This document shows, one piece after another, positions 34,861 through 46,699 of a DNA stretch of 64,000 nucleotides; position 1 is the first letter of the stretch; each line of letters begins with the position of its first letter. The position numbers and the translations under genes are program-made. Under the pieces are notes generated by a model. It saw only the letters and a program-made list of their open reading frames with translations. It ran no database searches and had not been told where the DNA came from. Source of the stretch: Chamaecyparis obtusa (lineage: Eukaryota; Streptophyta; Pinopsida; Cupressales; Cupressaceae). The stretch is taken from positions 134,001-198,000 of the forward strand of contig BSBK01001163.1 of NCBI GenBank assembly GCA_027943335.1. Reading direction: 5' to 3'.

Positions 34861-35172
34861 ACTCTCCATATAACATACTTCCAATACTTAGAAGCTCGGG
34901 TCTTCAGAAGGTTGTTTGACTTGTTTTCAAAGTTAGAACCAGATGCATTTCATTATTTTTGACAAGATAATTTGTAGAATTAATTCGGAAGAGGCAACTT
35001 GGATGTTTAAAATATTTTGACGTGTTTAGTTTCATCAAATATCACTTTTCAATATGGAAGAATACTAATCATAGAACATGTATGCCTAGCGCCGTGTCTT
35101 GGTTACTTGATTTCATCAGTTTTTAAAGCTAGTTCCTGAGGCCAGTTGTTGTTTGTATGATCAAATTTGCAG

Positions 35173-35309
35173 AGGTGTAAAAAATGACATAATGGATGAT
35201 CCTAGCATTGTAGATGATGTTTCAGTTGATGATGATATCTTAGAAAATGATGATTTACTATTAGAGGATGAAAATGCCCTTTTTGACATGTTGCCAAGTG
35301 AATATGAAG
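35173..35309 (+). other. Exon-like acidic reading frame of unknown origin
   Basis: An open frame (35153-35350) is rich in Asp and Glu. Within it, TTTGCAG at 35166-35172 looks like a splice acceptor and AAG/GTAAGT at 35307-35314 is a near-perfect donor, bounding 137 bp of open sequence that encodes a peptide with DDPSIVDDVSVDDD and NALFDMLPSEYEG. I recognise no family. It could be a stray or captured exon of a host gene, or chance. No companion exons were found nearby. Confidence 0.25.
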
Positions 35310-35349
35310 GTAAGTCAGAAGAAGAGGAGGGTGTTGATGTTGCTTTATA

Positions 35350-37260
35350 AGGTCAAAATAAAATATTTTAATATGATGATTTATTATGAGCATGAGATCA
35401 GGGATAATTGGGGAGATATTAAAGATTAATGGAAGATGATAACCCATGATAAATGAGATACCAGTGTTTGATGAAAGGTAGAGCTTGCATAAAATTTTGT
35501 GTGGGAGGTCTCTATGCAAAAGGCATGTGCCCTCATTTGATATTATCTATTGGTCGTGAGTTCTTGGAGGTGCTTCTTTGTATGACCATGCACATTTCTA
35601 ATAGTTGGTGCATGCCCACCAAACAATTAATGAAGCACTGCATGTATGAAGCTAAGGCTGGGCACACCATCTTTAAAGATGCGGTGCACATTTAGCACTC
35701 AAGCAAATCAAAAAATGGAAGTGGTTAATGGAAAATGAAAAAGGAGCTTTTGGACAGTGGAAAATAATAGCTGAGTGCATCACCGTTTAAAAATAAAACA
35801 ATATGGAGGCTGCCAGTCACATTCACATGCTGGAAAAAGCATCTAGTTGTGAAAAGATGTATCGAGGGAAATAATTTCACCATGCCGGATCATGTAGTCC
35901 ACCGAAAACAATTGAATTTACCCTAACTAAGAGGCATCCATTGGAAAGCAGAATATTGGCTTGTTTGCATCGTGACATGGTTTGCATGAGTAGTTGAAGG
36001 AAAACTAGTAAATAAGTTCATGATGTGTATATTTTTGTTGTATGAGGCCTTCATTTGTATTATCTGCAAGCCGTGAGTTCATTTGGGGGTTACTTGTTAA
36101 ATGAATGAGGCTTTGCGCACGAGGAAGAGGCATGAGTTTTTGTGATGCTACACTCACGTATGGAGGCATGGCTCACATGCATGTAGCATGGGGAGTTGAT
36201 TTTGTGAAGTGTGATTGTGTATTTGGAGATGTTTTTGAAGGTAAATGAGATGTCTACTGTATCAAAGATCTTAATAGACTTTGTGCGTCCTATGGTATTT
36301 TCTTTTCACTAGGAATACATGTTACACTCCGTATAACAAAGAAAATAAATTGTGTGCACCAAGCATAAATAGACTCCACACTCACCATCTAATGGTGCTA
36401 TGCGTGCCTTTCAGAAGCTAGTGGACCTTCATCTATGTAAAAGCTTGCGCAAGAAATGAAATGGTGGGTATATGTGGGAGTCTTTTATCCCACATTCGCC
36501 TTGTCTCATTTATATGAGATGTTTAAAAAGAAAATGGCTCAGACATGAAGTAAAGAAAGGTGAATTGAAGGATGACTTAGATGCTCTATGTGGGCCCGAG
36601 TACTGGGCATGCACTACAGAGCATTTTTTAAAGTAAAATTTAATAAATCCATATGGGATTTATCCCACATTGATAGCAAAATGGAAGAAAGTGCTATTCA
36701 AATAGCCCACCACACAATACCTTAATGTCTAAGCTTGGACGCCCAGTTGGAGTGCTTGTTTGAATGTGCTTTTGATTCAAGGCACCTAGTTGGTGATGAC
36801 ATAGCAGTGGGCCCCATGCGTTGGTAAAGTATTTTTGACCAAGTTGTGCACTGTACAGGAATGATGGCCTCGAGATATGTGAAATAATCTAACAGTGGTC
36901 ACATGATCTCAAGCACCATTTCTGGCCCATGTGATCATATGACAAGGTGACACATGGCAGCTGGTGATGAGGTGGCAGTCAGTTCAGTGATATGGCAGTA
37001 TGATGCAGGTGGGTGCCTAGGTAGAGGCACAAGCAAATCAGGTAGAGACAAGTGGTAGGCATGATAAGGTGGTGATGATGTGGTTTATAGGACCAACCAG
37101 GTTGTGCCATGTGGCACATGTGGGACCCACCCATTTTTAAATTTATGTGCAGAAGATAAAATAATTTTGTAAAGTCCAAACTATGCATATTTTTGAAATT
37201 TTGAATGTGACTTTTGCTTGGGAGTTGAAATTTCAAAATGATGTTGGAGGTTCATTTTTT
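35350..37260. other. Anonymous non-coding sequence with diverged internal duplication
   Basis: A stretch near 35530-35590 (CTCATTTGATATTATC ... CGTGAGTTC) recurs in altered form near 36045-36090, so part of this block is duplicated at about 520 bp. Two short hairpins with TGGGA/TCCCA arms lie at 36473-36496 and 36652-36668. No coding frame is convincing. Confidence 0.4.
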
Positions 37261-38080
37261 GCCTAAATATATAAGTGTAATATACCATTGGAAACAGCAC
37301 GAGACGATGGTTAGATTGGTGCCATCAGAAATTGATTTTGGGCAAGCAGAAAGGAGCAGTAAATGATTTTGTCTCCGAGATCAATTTTGGTGGGAAATGA
37401 AGTGGTTTGCAGATTGGATCTTTTTGGAAAGATACAGGTGTCATGGTTGAGATATTTTTAGGTTTCTTTCCTTCATCCCCATATATTGAGATTTCTTCCA
37501 TTGTTCAAGGGTTCCAAAAATCCTGGTCTCCACAGAGGGTTTGAAGTTGTGCTTAACCCCTAGAGTTTCAGTCATTTTCTTGGTCCTGAGGGCTCTGTGG
37601 GCTGGGTAGTAGATGTAATTCTATTCTTCTATTCATTTTCATAACACTAACTGATGACCTTGCTCTCAGTCTAGGGTACTGTAGATTTAATTAGGCATGT
37701 TTTTTGTAAAAGAGCAGTATTGTTGGTTCAAGTTAAATTCAAAAAGTTGCATTGGAAAGCATTTTGTTTACATAATATTGATATGACATTTGAAATAAAA
37801 TCCAAGGTTTATATCTCTCCTTGAGTATTTCTATTTGAGTTACAAATTGTTCCAATTCATTGTATGGATAATCTCTATGTGTATGTTTATATTTCTCAGC
37901 TCTGATCTAGGATCAGACAAAATAAGCTTTGAATGTGACATAAATTCTCTAAAGTTTTACTTAAGGATACACTAGTAAGTAGTGTGAATCTAGGAGTCCT
38001 TTGATAAAATCCACCACAGGGTGATTAGCATTTTCAAAGGATAAAGATCTTTCAAAGTTCAATGTATTTGTGTGTGTATA
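37261..38080. other. Anonymous sequence, possibly LTR-derived
   Basis: A TATATAAG box at about 37267, followed by pyrimidine-rich sequence, gives this the look of an LTR promoter region. No partner copy exists in the window. No gene seen. Confidence 0.25.
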
Positions 38081-38088
38081 ACAATCTT

Positions 38089-38176
38089 GCAGTGGAGGTG
38101 TTACCCAATGGATAAGACATTGGTCAGTAGTGAGTCCTTTTTATAGAGATCGGTGTTTGATAGGGTTCTATTCTAC
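38089..38176 (+). other. tRNA-like, possible SINE head
   Basis: TTACCCAATGG at 38101-38111 resembles an RNA polymerase III A box and GGTTCTATTCT at 38163-38173 resembles a B box, each with about two mismatches to consensus. The spacing is wider than in most tRNAs but near that of long-arm tRNAs. A cloverleaf could not be closed by eye, so this is at best a decayed tRNA relic or SINE head. Confidence 0.3.
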
Positions 38177-39170
38177 TCCCCCATTTGATACAAATTTGTC
38201 AAAATCCTTGAAGTTTTTGTGACCTACCTGTTCTATCACATCTTATGGTAATGGAGAATCAATGAATGAGTGGTTCTCATTTAGTATTTTCTTACCATCT
38301 ATCTATTATATTTAAATCCAGTTAGTGATTAGTGAAATAAGTCTTGTGTTACTGGATTAGGTATACCTACCTTGGTTTTGCAGAGCTAGAAGTGCAGAGG
38401 TTAGTCATGTCCCTATAGTTGGTCCAATCATCTTTAGAACTCAATATTTGGATCTAACCCATCCTTAAAACCTGTAGATGTATTGGTTTCTTGTCAAAGC
38501 ATAAAGTCCATTTTGGGAACCAACACATTTTAAGATCATTAATCATTTCAAAAGACACTTTTTCATGATACATTTTCAATTTCACAAAATTCATAGCACA
38601 ATTAGCACCACAACTCATAAAACATGATGATATACAGACATAAGGACATGAAGATCTACTTCTATTGTAATATGCAACAATACACATGCATTTACCATAA
38701 CACATGGCTCAAGGTTAGGCATGTATATGTGCTCTAGGTAAGATCTCATTTGAATCCATATCTCACTCAATGGCTTGATGGTGATGGGTTACTCACCATA
38801 CGATGAAACCTTCCATACAAGACCACATGACCAGTATCCCTTGATTGGAGTAAGGTGTTTAGCCTGCAAGGGAGAATCACCACTCTAAGGTAGGTAGTGG
38901 TCATGGCTGCATAACAACCTCACATACCTCCATACTATGGGGGTTCCCTGCATCTACTTCCTCGTATACACTCTCCAAGACCATCTCCTCCAGTCTTGGA
39001 GAGGAATCACATTACAACACAAGATAAACTCTCAAAAACAATAAGGATAAATAGCTTAGCCAACAAAGTCCACAAATATAACCCCAAGAGATACATGCAA
39101 TAAAATCTCATAATTTGTGGCTAAGCTATCACAAATAACATAAATAAATTGTTGGTCCGCATGAGAAAAG
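38177..39170. other. Anonymous sequence
   Basis: No gene or element could be recognised. A small hairpin made by AAGACCATCTCCTCC and AGTCTTGGAGAGG lies near 38970-39005. The minus-strand frame 38454-38705 has no likeness to a known protein. Confidence 0.35.
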
Positions 39171-39446
39171 ATATAAAAAATATCATAAAGGATTAGAGTT
39201 TGATTCCTTTGTTCCAAGATTCCTCCTCCTCTTGATTGCAGGGGGTTTGATAATTGAATCTTTGGTCCTTCTTTGAAAGATGATATTTTATCGAAAGCAC
39301 TCCTCTATGGTGGGGTTCTTGTTGATAAGATCTCTTTCTCTTTGAGGATCCTTTTTCCATAAGTGACATATCCTTTTTCACTATTATCTATGTTCTTTGA
39401 TGAAAGGGTCAATACCCTTTGCTAATAATATAGTGTACATTGTTGT
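39171..39446 (+). mobile_element. Element E2, 5' internal remnant (left of E1)
   Basis: From about 39216 to 39446 this is the reverse complement of 45940-46180 inside E1, so it belongs to the same family in plus orientation. It continues at 49073 on the other side of E1. Its upstream part, including any 5' LTR and coding region, is missing. Confidence 0.75.
39442..39446. repeat. Target-site duplication of element E1, left (GTTGT)
   Basis: GTTGT stands before the TGAATAG LTR start and after the other LTR at 49068-49072. Confidence 0.92.
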
Positions 39447-40718
39447 TGAATAGAGGTAATATGGAATCACCACTATTCAAATGTGTATATTGTGTGCAAT
39501 GTATGGGGAAAATATTAGATCCACTCCTAAATCCAAATTCCCAAAGGAGAGATCCAATTTGATCAACCAAAAGGTTAATGCATAATCGAATCAATCTATG
39601 GAGAATATGAAAGAGAGAAAAACCCTATATTTCCCTATGGTAGAATTGAACTGTTTAGAATTTGAAATAATTGAAATGCAAGTACTAACCTCAAATTAGG
39701 GAAAATTTGGAAAATGCCAATTTCTGATGTCTATGTGTACTTTTGGGCAATTTTGCAACATGTTTCACACTGGAAATGTCGAGACAGAGAAAACCCATAA
39801 ATCTTTTTCCAAGATGAGATCAGGTCGACTTTGACCCTCATAAAAGGTCAAAGGCTATATTATTTATTTGAAGGCCAATTCTGACTTTGTTTGCAGATCT
39901 CAAAAGTTCACCGAAAAGGGTATCCAAATCTTCTCTCAGATCTAAAATCCTGCACTTGCACCTACAAGAAAAAGAGGATTTTTGTTGTTTGTTTGAGGAT
40001 GAGATGTGAAAATGAGAGAGGAAGGCCTCCTTTTACAGTGAACTAGGGCACAATCCTCTAGAGGGGCCACCTTAGAGAATTAAATCCTAATTAAGTCCTA
40101 ACCTTTAGAAAATATACCTATATTAAATTGAATTAGAGGATTTATGATTTTGAAACCCGAAATAGCCAACCCAGAGGTGGGAAAACAAATATGCCCGAAA
40201 CCTGACACCTAGAAATCAAGGAATTTGGAATTTTGAAAGAGGGGGCCAAAATCAAGCTTGGGACTGACCTAGTAAGATCAAGGTAGATCCTGACCTAGTT
40301 AGGATCAACCTAAATTTTGACCTAGTTAGGATCAACCTCAATTCTGACCCTGTGGGCCCAGATCCGGCCAGAATTAGGACAGGAGGTCCCGGGGATGCCC
40401 AAAGACCTAGAAATGATACCAAAATAAGATAGAATACTAGGGATAGGCATAAAATCCTATGATGACTATGATGAAGGCTAGGAGGACCTATTTCTAAGTC
40501 CTACCTAGAAAATAGAGCCATGAAAGAGGGAAATTAAGGAGAATCCTCGGGATCCTAACCCTAATTTCACTCAAAATGAAGCGAAAAAGAAGTGGAAAGT
40601 GGGGAGAAAGCCAAATCAAAGAAAAGATGAATTCAAGGCATCCAATATGACCCCAAACCACTTACTCAAAGGGCTAAATGCTATTAACATGGAAGTGCTT
40701 CCATTTTAAGATGATACA
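39447..40718 (-). repeat. Element E1 3' LTR
   Basis: 1272 bp. Contains three 27-bp tandem units at 40264-40345 where the other LTR has two. On the minus strand the promoter box is TGTAAAAGG (about 40030), a decayed form of the TATAAAAGG of the other LTR. Confidence 0.92.
40264..40345. repeat. 27-bp tandem repeat in E1 3' LTR, three units
   Basis: Units beginning GACCTAGT start at 40264, 40292 and 40319. In the sense direction they lie about 240-310 bp upstream of the TATA position. Confidence 0.85.
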
Positions 40719-41726
40719 TTAAGCCCTCACTTGAGCAGGCGTATGGACTTGATGCAAACTCTTAGTAAAGGAGAAGAAAGAGAAGATCCAAGTGGATTCA
40801 AAATGAGATAGAATGACACTTAGTTGGGGACACCAGCCCCTAGGCTAAGGATTCTAACTCAACATACATGCACAAGGGTGTGAAAAATAAAAGGACACAA
40901 AAAGGGGTTAGTACTAAAATGAACCCAGATCAACTAGCACAAGAAACCTTGCTAAGAAAAACATCTTATACTAACATCATATTTGGAAAGCTATCATAAA
41001 AGCATAAATGTTTACATAGGAAAGACAAGAACAACACTATAAATAACATAGCTTCATGATCTAGTCCTACTAGCATGAAAGTGACAAGAGAGAAAGGGAA
41101 AAGAGTCATTACCTCGCCTAGTAATATGCCCACCTTACCATGAATCACCCTAGAGGGAGAGCCCAACAAGTTCACCCATAAACTATGCTTGCAATTGTAA
41201 TACATCTTCTAAAAGCTTCTAGAATACTTATAGATCCACCTTCTTGTATCACTATGAATATAAAATGCGTGTCTGCTCAGGATTTAGCAACTCGTGTGTG
41301 TTACCTTCAAAAGATTTAGCAACTTATGTGCGTTACCTTCCAAGATTTAGCATATTTGAAATTGGAAATCTATGTCACTTTAGTATTTAGAAACTTATGT
41401 GTGTTACCTTCAGAGGATTTAGCATATTGAAAATTTTGAAAAATGCACGTCTTCTCAGGATTTAGCAACTTATGTGCGTTACCATCAGAAGATTTAGCAT
41501 ATAGATGCATGTATTTTTAGGTTTTAGAAACTTATGTGCATTACCTTCCAAGATTTAGCATATAAAAATAAAAAACTATAGTACAAGGGAGGCCCCATAT
41601 ATGCCCCCCTCCTTAATATGGCAAAAACATACTATTTTGACATGTTAAGGAAAGAATGGAACAAGGATAATGTCTTCTTTAGCATCAAGACAAATCCATA
41701 AACAACACCCAATCCAAGGCAAGAAG
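40719..41726 (-). other. Element E1 3' internal region with purine tracts and tandem repeats
   Basis: Next to the LTR the minus strand reads AAGTGAGGGCTTAA, a weak polypurine tract. A second purine tract, AAGGAGGGGGG, lies at 41604-41615. From about 41255 to 41575 a degenerate repeat with ATTTAGCAACTTATGTG and GTTACCTTC words is reiterated four to five times. Homologous sequence is present in E2 in opposite orientation (49073-49976). Non-coding. Confidence 0.75.
41722..41726. repeat. Target-site duplication of element F, left (AGAAG)
   Basis: AGAAG precedes the F LTR and recurs at 45583-45587. Confidence 0.95.
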
Positions 41727-43188
41727 TGTTAGAATAACTAAGAGGGGGGTGAATCAGTTATCCAATGTCCCAATACAAAGTGTATAATTCAAAACAACTT
41801 CTTTAATTTTTGCTCCTTGGTAAACAATGAATACTTTCACTGTCTGTGCTTTTAGGGATTACCAGTCAAATACTATAATAGTTACTGATCAAATATAACA
41901 TGTAACATGTAAAGAGTGATAAGACACAGATATCACAATCAACACATAACACAAGATATTTAACATGGAAACCCTCTAAAGGGAAAAACCACCTAGGACC
42001 AGCAACCCAAAATTGTTCACTCTTGTGAAGTGAGGTCAGTTAAGACCCAACCCTGTTAAAGGTTTACAATCACACTGTCAGGTGTGACCTTGTTAGAGGA
42101 TTTTAGACTAGAAGTTATCGACCAACCAACATTCACTATGGGGTTTATAGGATAAAAATGTTCATTCTATGAATGATACATCATAAGACTTTCAAATTCC
42201 ACTCAGTTAAGAGATTTTGACTATATACAATGGTTAAATATGTAATAGTAAATGACCTGTGTTAATACAACTTCAATTGCAGATTACAGATCAATATTCA
42301 ATCCATACAAATCCTTCTGATCAATATTTCACTTTAGATTCAATACTGTATCAACTTAATGTCCATCAGTAACTGCTCTCTATAGCTCGGTAATTGTTTT
42401 GTAGCTCGATACTTACTTAACTAGTATGATCAGAATGCATGAAAACCTTGTTCACGCAATATTCCTCTGGTTTCTACTTCTTTCGGCATCCTTTCATAAA
42501 GAAATTTTGTTCTCTTATATAGATGAGTAAATCATTTTCTTCTCCACCATCAGATTTTGCCACTTCAAACTTTCTCAACACTTGTGTCAATAACACATTT
42601 GATTCTCATCCTTTAGATCTTTCCTAAATTTCGTCAGTCGTCGATCTGTGTAAAAAACATTATCTATTACCTTGATGTTATACTCTTGCCAGCTCATCAA
42701 TATTATTGGCTAAACTAATCATTTAATTCATTCTGTTCCACTTGGTTAACAAAGAAATGCATCAATGAACATTGCTTGGTAATACTGCGATCGGTATACA
42801 CTACACTCCGTCGGTGTATACTAGAAATGCTTCATTTACCGACAACACTGCTTTGTGTCTTTCAGATCTATACTTCATCATAGATGAATGCAACATAATA
42901 AAGTCAATATCATCAAGTCATAGACTCATCAAAAAGTTACTCAATGTGTTCCTTATCCTCATCTGTCATGTACATCTTTCCTCATATAGATTTCTCTGTT
43001 CTTCATCTCTTCCACCTTTCTTTAGATGTCTCGGTATAGTAACTTACAAGATAAGTGTTGTCAAACTAGTTGACATCAATGACAACATAATACTAATTTA
43101 ATCATATTACATATCTAATCAACAACTCCTCAGTGATCTTGCAATCACAGATTCTTTAATCAAATTCCAAATCAGTTGTAGTCCAATA
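41727..43188 (-). repeat. Element F 3' LTR
   Basis: TGTTAGAATAAC to CCAATA (terminal CA changed to TA), 1462 bp. The frame 42772-43101 recurs in the other LTR (45208-45495) but has no known likeness. Confidence 0.94.
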
Positions 43189-43202
43189 ATCTCTCCCTTT
43201 GG
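43189..43202 (-). other. Element F polypurine tract
   Basis: The minus strand reads CCAAAGGGAGAGAT, next to the 3' LTR, like the tract of element B. Confidence 0.88.
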
Positions 43203-43702
43203 CATTGATGGCAACTCAAGTAATATGAAATGTACCATACACATACCAAACATATATTCTACAACTTTTTGAACAAAATGTTGTAATTCAAATAGACTTA
43301 ATATGTTCTCTATAAGTTGAATAGACTTAATACTAAACTAGCATTAAATAATGCAGCTTTACCATTTTGTAGTTGTGATCTTCTTTTCAGTTCTCTTGTT
43401 CCTGCTTCTGTTCTCTGTAACTAATATTCAGTACTCTGTCTCATTCAGATTGTCTCTCCCTTAGATAGTTCTTATCAGTTATTTTTCCTTTTCATATTAT
43501 TTATCTCTCCCTTTGACAACAATGCCAAAGAACCAAATAAACAAACAATTGTCTTCCTCTGTATCTCTGAATACTGATATTCCAATCGGTTCAAGTTCTC
43601 AAACTTAATCACAACCTTGAACATGATTCAAAGTGTGAACTATGCTGCATCAACATGAATGATCTTTTGATAAAAGTAGGTTGATGTAATAACCAGATCA
43701 CC
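43203..43702 (-). other. Element F 3' untranslated region
   Basis: 500 bp between the RNase H end and the polypurine tract, the same length as the matching part of B. Non-coding. Confidence 0.7.
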
Positions 43703-44078
43703 TTAGTGACTGATAGATAGGGGATGGACCCCAAGTCTAGTCCTCAAGTATTTAAATGTGTCCTTCGGTAGAGGCTTTGTAAAAATATCTGCAAGTTGTT
43801 CTTTAGATGTGATGAATTCTAACTTCACTTGCTTCTCTTGCACTTTTTCTCTTAAGTAATGATACTTAATAGATATATGCTTTTTCTTAGAGTGCATCAT
43901 AGGATTCTTTGAAATATTAATAGCACTAGTGTTGTCACAATATATAATCACCAGGTCAGTGATTACATCATTCATTCCTTCCAACACTTTTTTGATATAT
44001 GCAATGTTTGAACAGTTAGTAGTAGTAGCAACCTACTCTTCTTCAGCTATAGACTAAGAAATACAAGCCTTCTTTTTA
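43703..44078 (-). pseudogene. Element F RNase H remnant
   Basis: The open part 43703-43987 (94 codons) reads as the copia RNase H end, with CDNTSAINISKNP, then KKHISIKYHYLRE, EQLADIFTKPLP and a GVHPLSISH tail. Upstream in the same frame, past stops at Gln- and Tyr-like positions, the reading goes back to KKKACIS at about 44075. That is only a few bases from the PBS, so the deletion that removed the rest of pol ends there. The two catalytic Asp residues of the first RNase H blocks are missing. Confidence 0.92.
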
Positions 44079-44081
44079 CAT

Positions 44082-44093
44082 GCTCTGATACCA
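44082..44093 (-). other. Element F primer-binding site (tRNA-iMet)
   Basis: The minus strand reads TGGTATCAGAGC, 2 bp from the LTR end. Confidence 0.96.
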
Positions 44094-44095
44094 AT

Positions 44096-45582
44096 TGTTA
44101 GAATAACTAAGAGTGGGGTCAATCAGTTATCTAGTGTCCTAATACAAAATGTATAATTCAAAACAACTTCTTTAATTTTTGCTCCTCGGTAAACAATGAA
44201 TACTTTCATTGTCTGTGCTTTTACTAATTACCAGTCAAATACTATAACAATTATACCGATCAAATCTAACATGTAATATGTAAAGAATGATAACACATAG
44301 ATATCACAATCAACACATAACTCAAGAGATTTAACATGGAAACCATGTAAAAGGAAAAACCACCTGGGACCAACAACCCAAAATTGTTCACTCTTATGAA
44401 GTGAGGTCAGTTAAGACCCAACCTTGTTAAAGGTTTACAAACACACTGCTAGGTGTGACCTTGTTAGAGGATTTTAGACTAGAAGTTATCGTCCAATTAG
44501 CATTCACTATGGGGTTGATAGGATAACAATGTTCATTCTATGAATGATACATCATAATACTTTTAGAGTCCACTTGGTTAAGATATTTTGACTATATACA
44601 ATGGTTAAATATGTAACAATAAATGACCTATGTTTATACAACTTCAATTGCAGATTATAGATCAATATTCAGTCCATACAAATCCTTCTGATCAATATTT
44701 CACTTCAGATTCAATACTATATCAACTTACTATCCGTTGGTAATTACTCTCTGTAGCTCGGTAATTGTTCTACAACTCAGTTCTTACTTAACCAGTATGA
44801 TTGGAATGAATGAAAACCTTGTTCACATGATATTCCTATAGTTTCTACTTCTTCCAGCATCCTTTCATAAAGAAATTATGTTCTCTTATATAGAAGAGTA
44901 AATCATTTTCTTCTCCACCATCAGATTTTTCCGCTTAATCACATTCATAGATTTTGCCACTTCAAACTTTCTCGGCACTTGTGTCAATAACATGTTTGAT
45001 TCTCATCCTTTAGATCTTTCCTGAATTTTGTCAGTCGTCGATCTGTGTAACAAACATTATCTGTTACCTTGATGTTATACTCTTGCCAACTCATCAAATT
45101 GGCTAAACTAATCATTTAATTCATTATGTTCCACTCGGTTAACAAAGGAATGCTTCGGTGAACACTGCTCGGTTAATACTAAGATCGGTATACACTATAC
45201 TCCATCGGTGTATACTAGAAATGCTTCATTTACCAACAACACTACTTTGTGTCTTTCAGCTCTATACTTCATCATAGATGAATGCAACATAATAAAGTCA
45301 ATATCATCAAGTCATAGACTCATCAACAAGTTACTCAATGTTTTCCTTATCCTCATTTGTTATGTACATCTTTCCTCATGTAGATTTCTCTGTTCTTCAT
45401 CTCTTTCACCTTTCGTCAGATGTCTCGCTATAGTAACTTACAAGATAAGTGTTGTCAAACTAGTTGACATTAATGACAACATAATACTGATTTAATCATA
45501 TTACATATCTAATCAGCAACTCCTCAGTGATCTTGCAATCACAAATTCTTCAATTAGATTCCAAATTAGTTGTAGTCCAATA
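44096..45582 (-). repeat. Element F 5' LTR
   Basis: 1487 bp. Compared with the 3' LTR it has about 27 extra bases near 44925-44955, flanked by a short AGATTTT repeat, so the 3' LTR probably lost them by slippage. Confidence 0.94.
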
Positions 45583-45587
45583 AGAAG
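45583..45587. repeat. Target-site duplication of element F, right (AGAAG)
   Basis: Matches 41722-41726. Confidence 0.95.
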
Positions 45588-46699
45588 GTCACAGCTCCTA
45601 TGAGGCCATGGAAGGGACGAATGTAAAGAGATATCATGCAAGAAGTAAAAAGAAAGTAACCCTTATGAGGGATAGCACACTATTCAATTTCCAAGGTGAG
45701 AGATATATCAACCATGGAAACCCAATGTCAAACAACAAAATAGGTTATGATCTAGGACAAAGATCCTCAATGCAAACCAAAATTTTCATGTATGATTGAA
45801 TATCACATAATAGATGGATACTGCTTACACAAGGAAAGAGGTGAATCCCAGAAAGATAGAAGGAAATAGCATCCTTACCCCCCAAGTGTAGGAGCAATGA
45901 TGGAAGAGGATACCTACTTCACAAGGCAAGGAGATATCCTATTTGTAACAATGTACACCATATCCTTAGCGAGGGATATTGACCCCTACATACAAGAATA
46001 TAGATAATCATGAAAAGGATGTCACTCATGGAAAAGGATCCTCAAAGAAAAAGATCTTATCAACTAGACCCCCACCAAAGAGGAGGGCTTTAAATAAAAT
46101 ATCATCTTTCAACAGTGGGAACAAAGATTCAATCATCAAGCCCCCTACAAAGAGGAAGAGGAATCTTTGAATTGAGGTAAACAACTCTAACACCAAAGCA
46201 AGGGTGAAAGTTTATAAAGAACATAATTTGAAAACTAGAGAAGAAGTGATGACCTAGGACAACTTCTCATATAAAAAGGTTATCCATAGTCAAAAAATCT
46301 ATCAATATGTTGAAATAATAATACAATATAAACAAATACCACTAAGATAAAGGAAAGCAGCTCTCTAGACAAAGAGAAAGAAAGAGGTACCTTGCCCCCC
46401 CAGAGATAGAGACAAGGGATACCTTCACAAAAAAATGTCTTCAAAAAGATGTCTTGAAAATAAAATGGATAGATTCTATGGATGATTAAAAACATAATGC
46501 AAAGCCATAGAAAAATAGGAGAGAAAGAATACCAATTAAGCCCCAATAAAAGACTTAATGGATTCTAGGAGACTGGATGAAGATACACCTCTTTCCCCCC
46601 AGTCATGAGACAAGAGGGAATGAAAATCTACATTATATCTAAAGGAGGGGAATCCCCTATATCAAAATTATGAAGGAATTGTAAAACTACATGAGAGTT
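45588..46699 (-). other. Element E1 non-coding internal region with repeated G-runs (sense strand)
   Basis: Runs of six to seven C on the plus strand (G on the sense strand) lie at 45878-45883, 46395-46401 and 46595-46600, each within a similar purine-rich context. The part 45940-46180 is the reverse complement of 39216-39446 in E2. Frames such as 45979-46170 are not kept in E2 and are not called. Confidence 0.7.

Larger units (their letters stand above)
41727..45582 (-). mobile_element. Element F: internally deleted Ty1/copia element inserted in E1
   Basis: Two LTRs (1462 and 1487 bp, about 94% alike in the first 128 bp) enclose only about 0.9 kb. The internal part keeps a perfect PBS, the end of the RNase H and a polypurine tract. 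Gag, protease, integrase and RT are gone. LTR promoter words match element B, and the RNase H tail is also close to that of B. The AGAAG duplication shows a real insertion. Confidence 0.95.

Noticed and set aside
34636..34962. 108-codon frame in the 34-kb region
   Set aside because: Lies across the degenerate tandem repeat and resembles no protein.
42772..43101. Frame in the F LTR, also at 45208-45495
   Set aside because: Both are copies of the same LTR, so recurrence is not evidence of a gene; it ends differently at the N-terminus and has no domain.
45979..46170. Lys-rich plus-strand frame in E1
   Set aside because: The matching E2 segment is open in a different frame and gives an unrelated peptide, so coding is not conserved.
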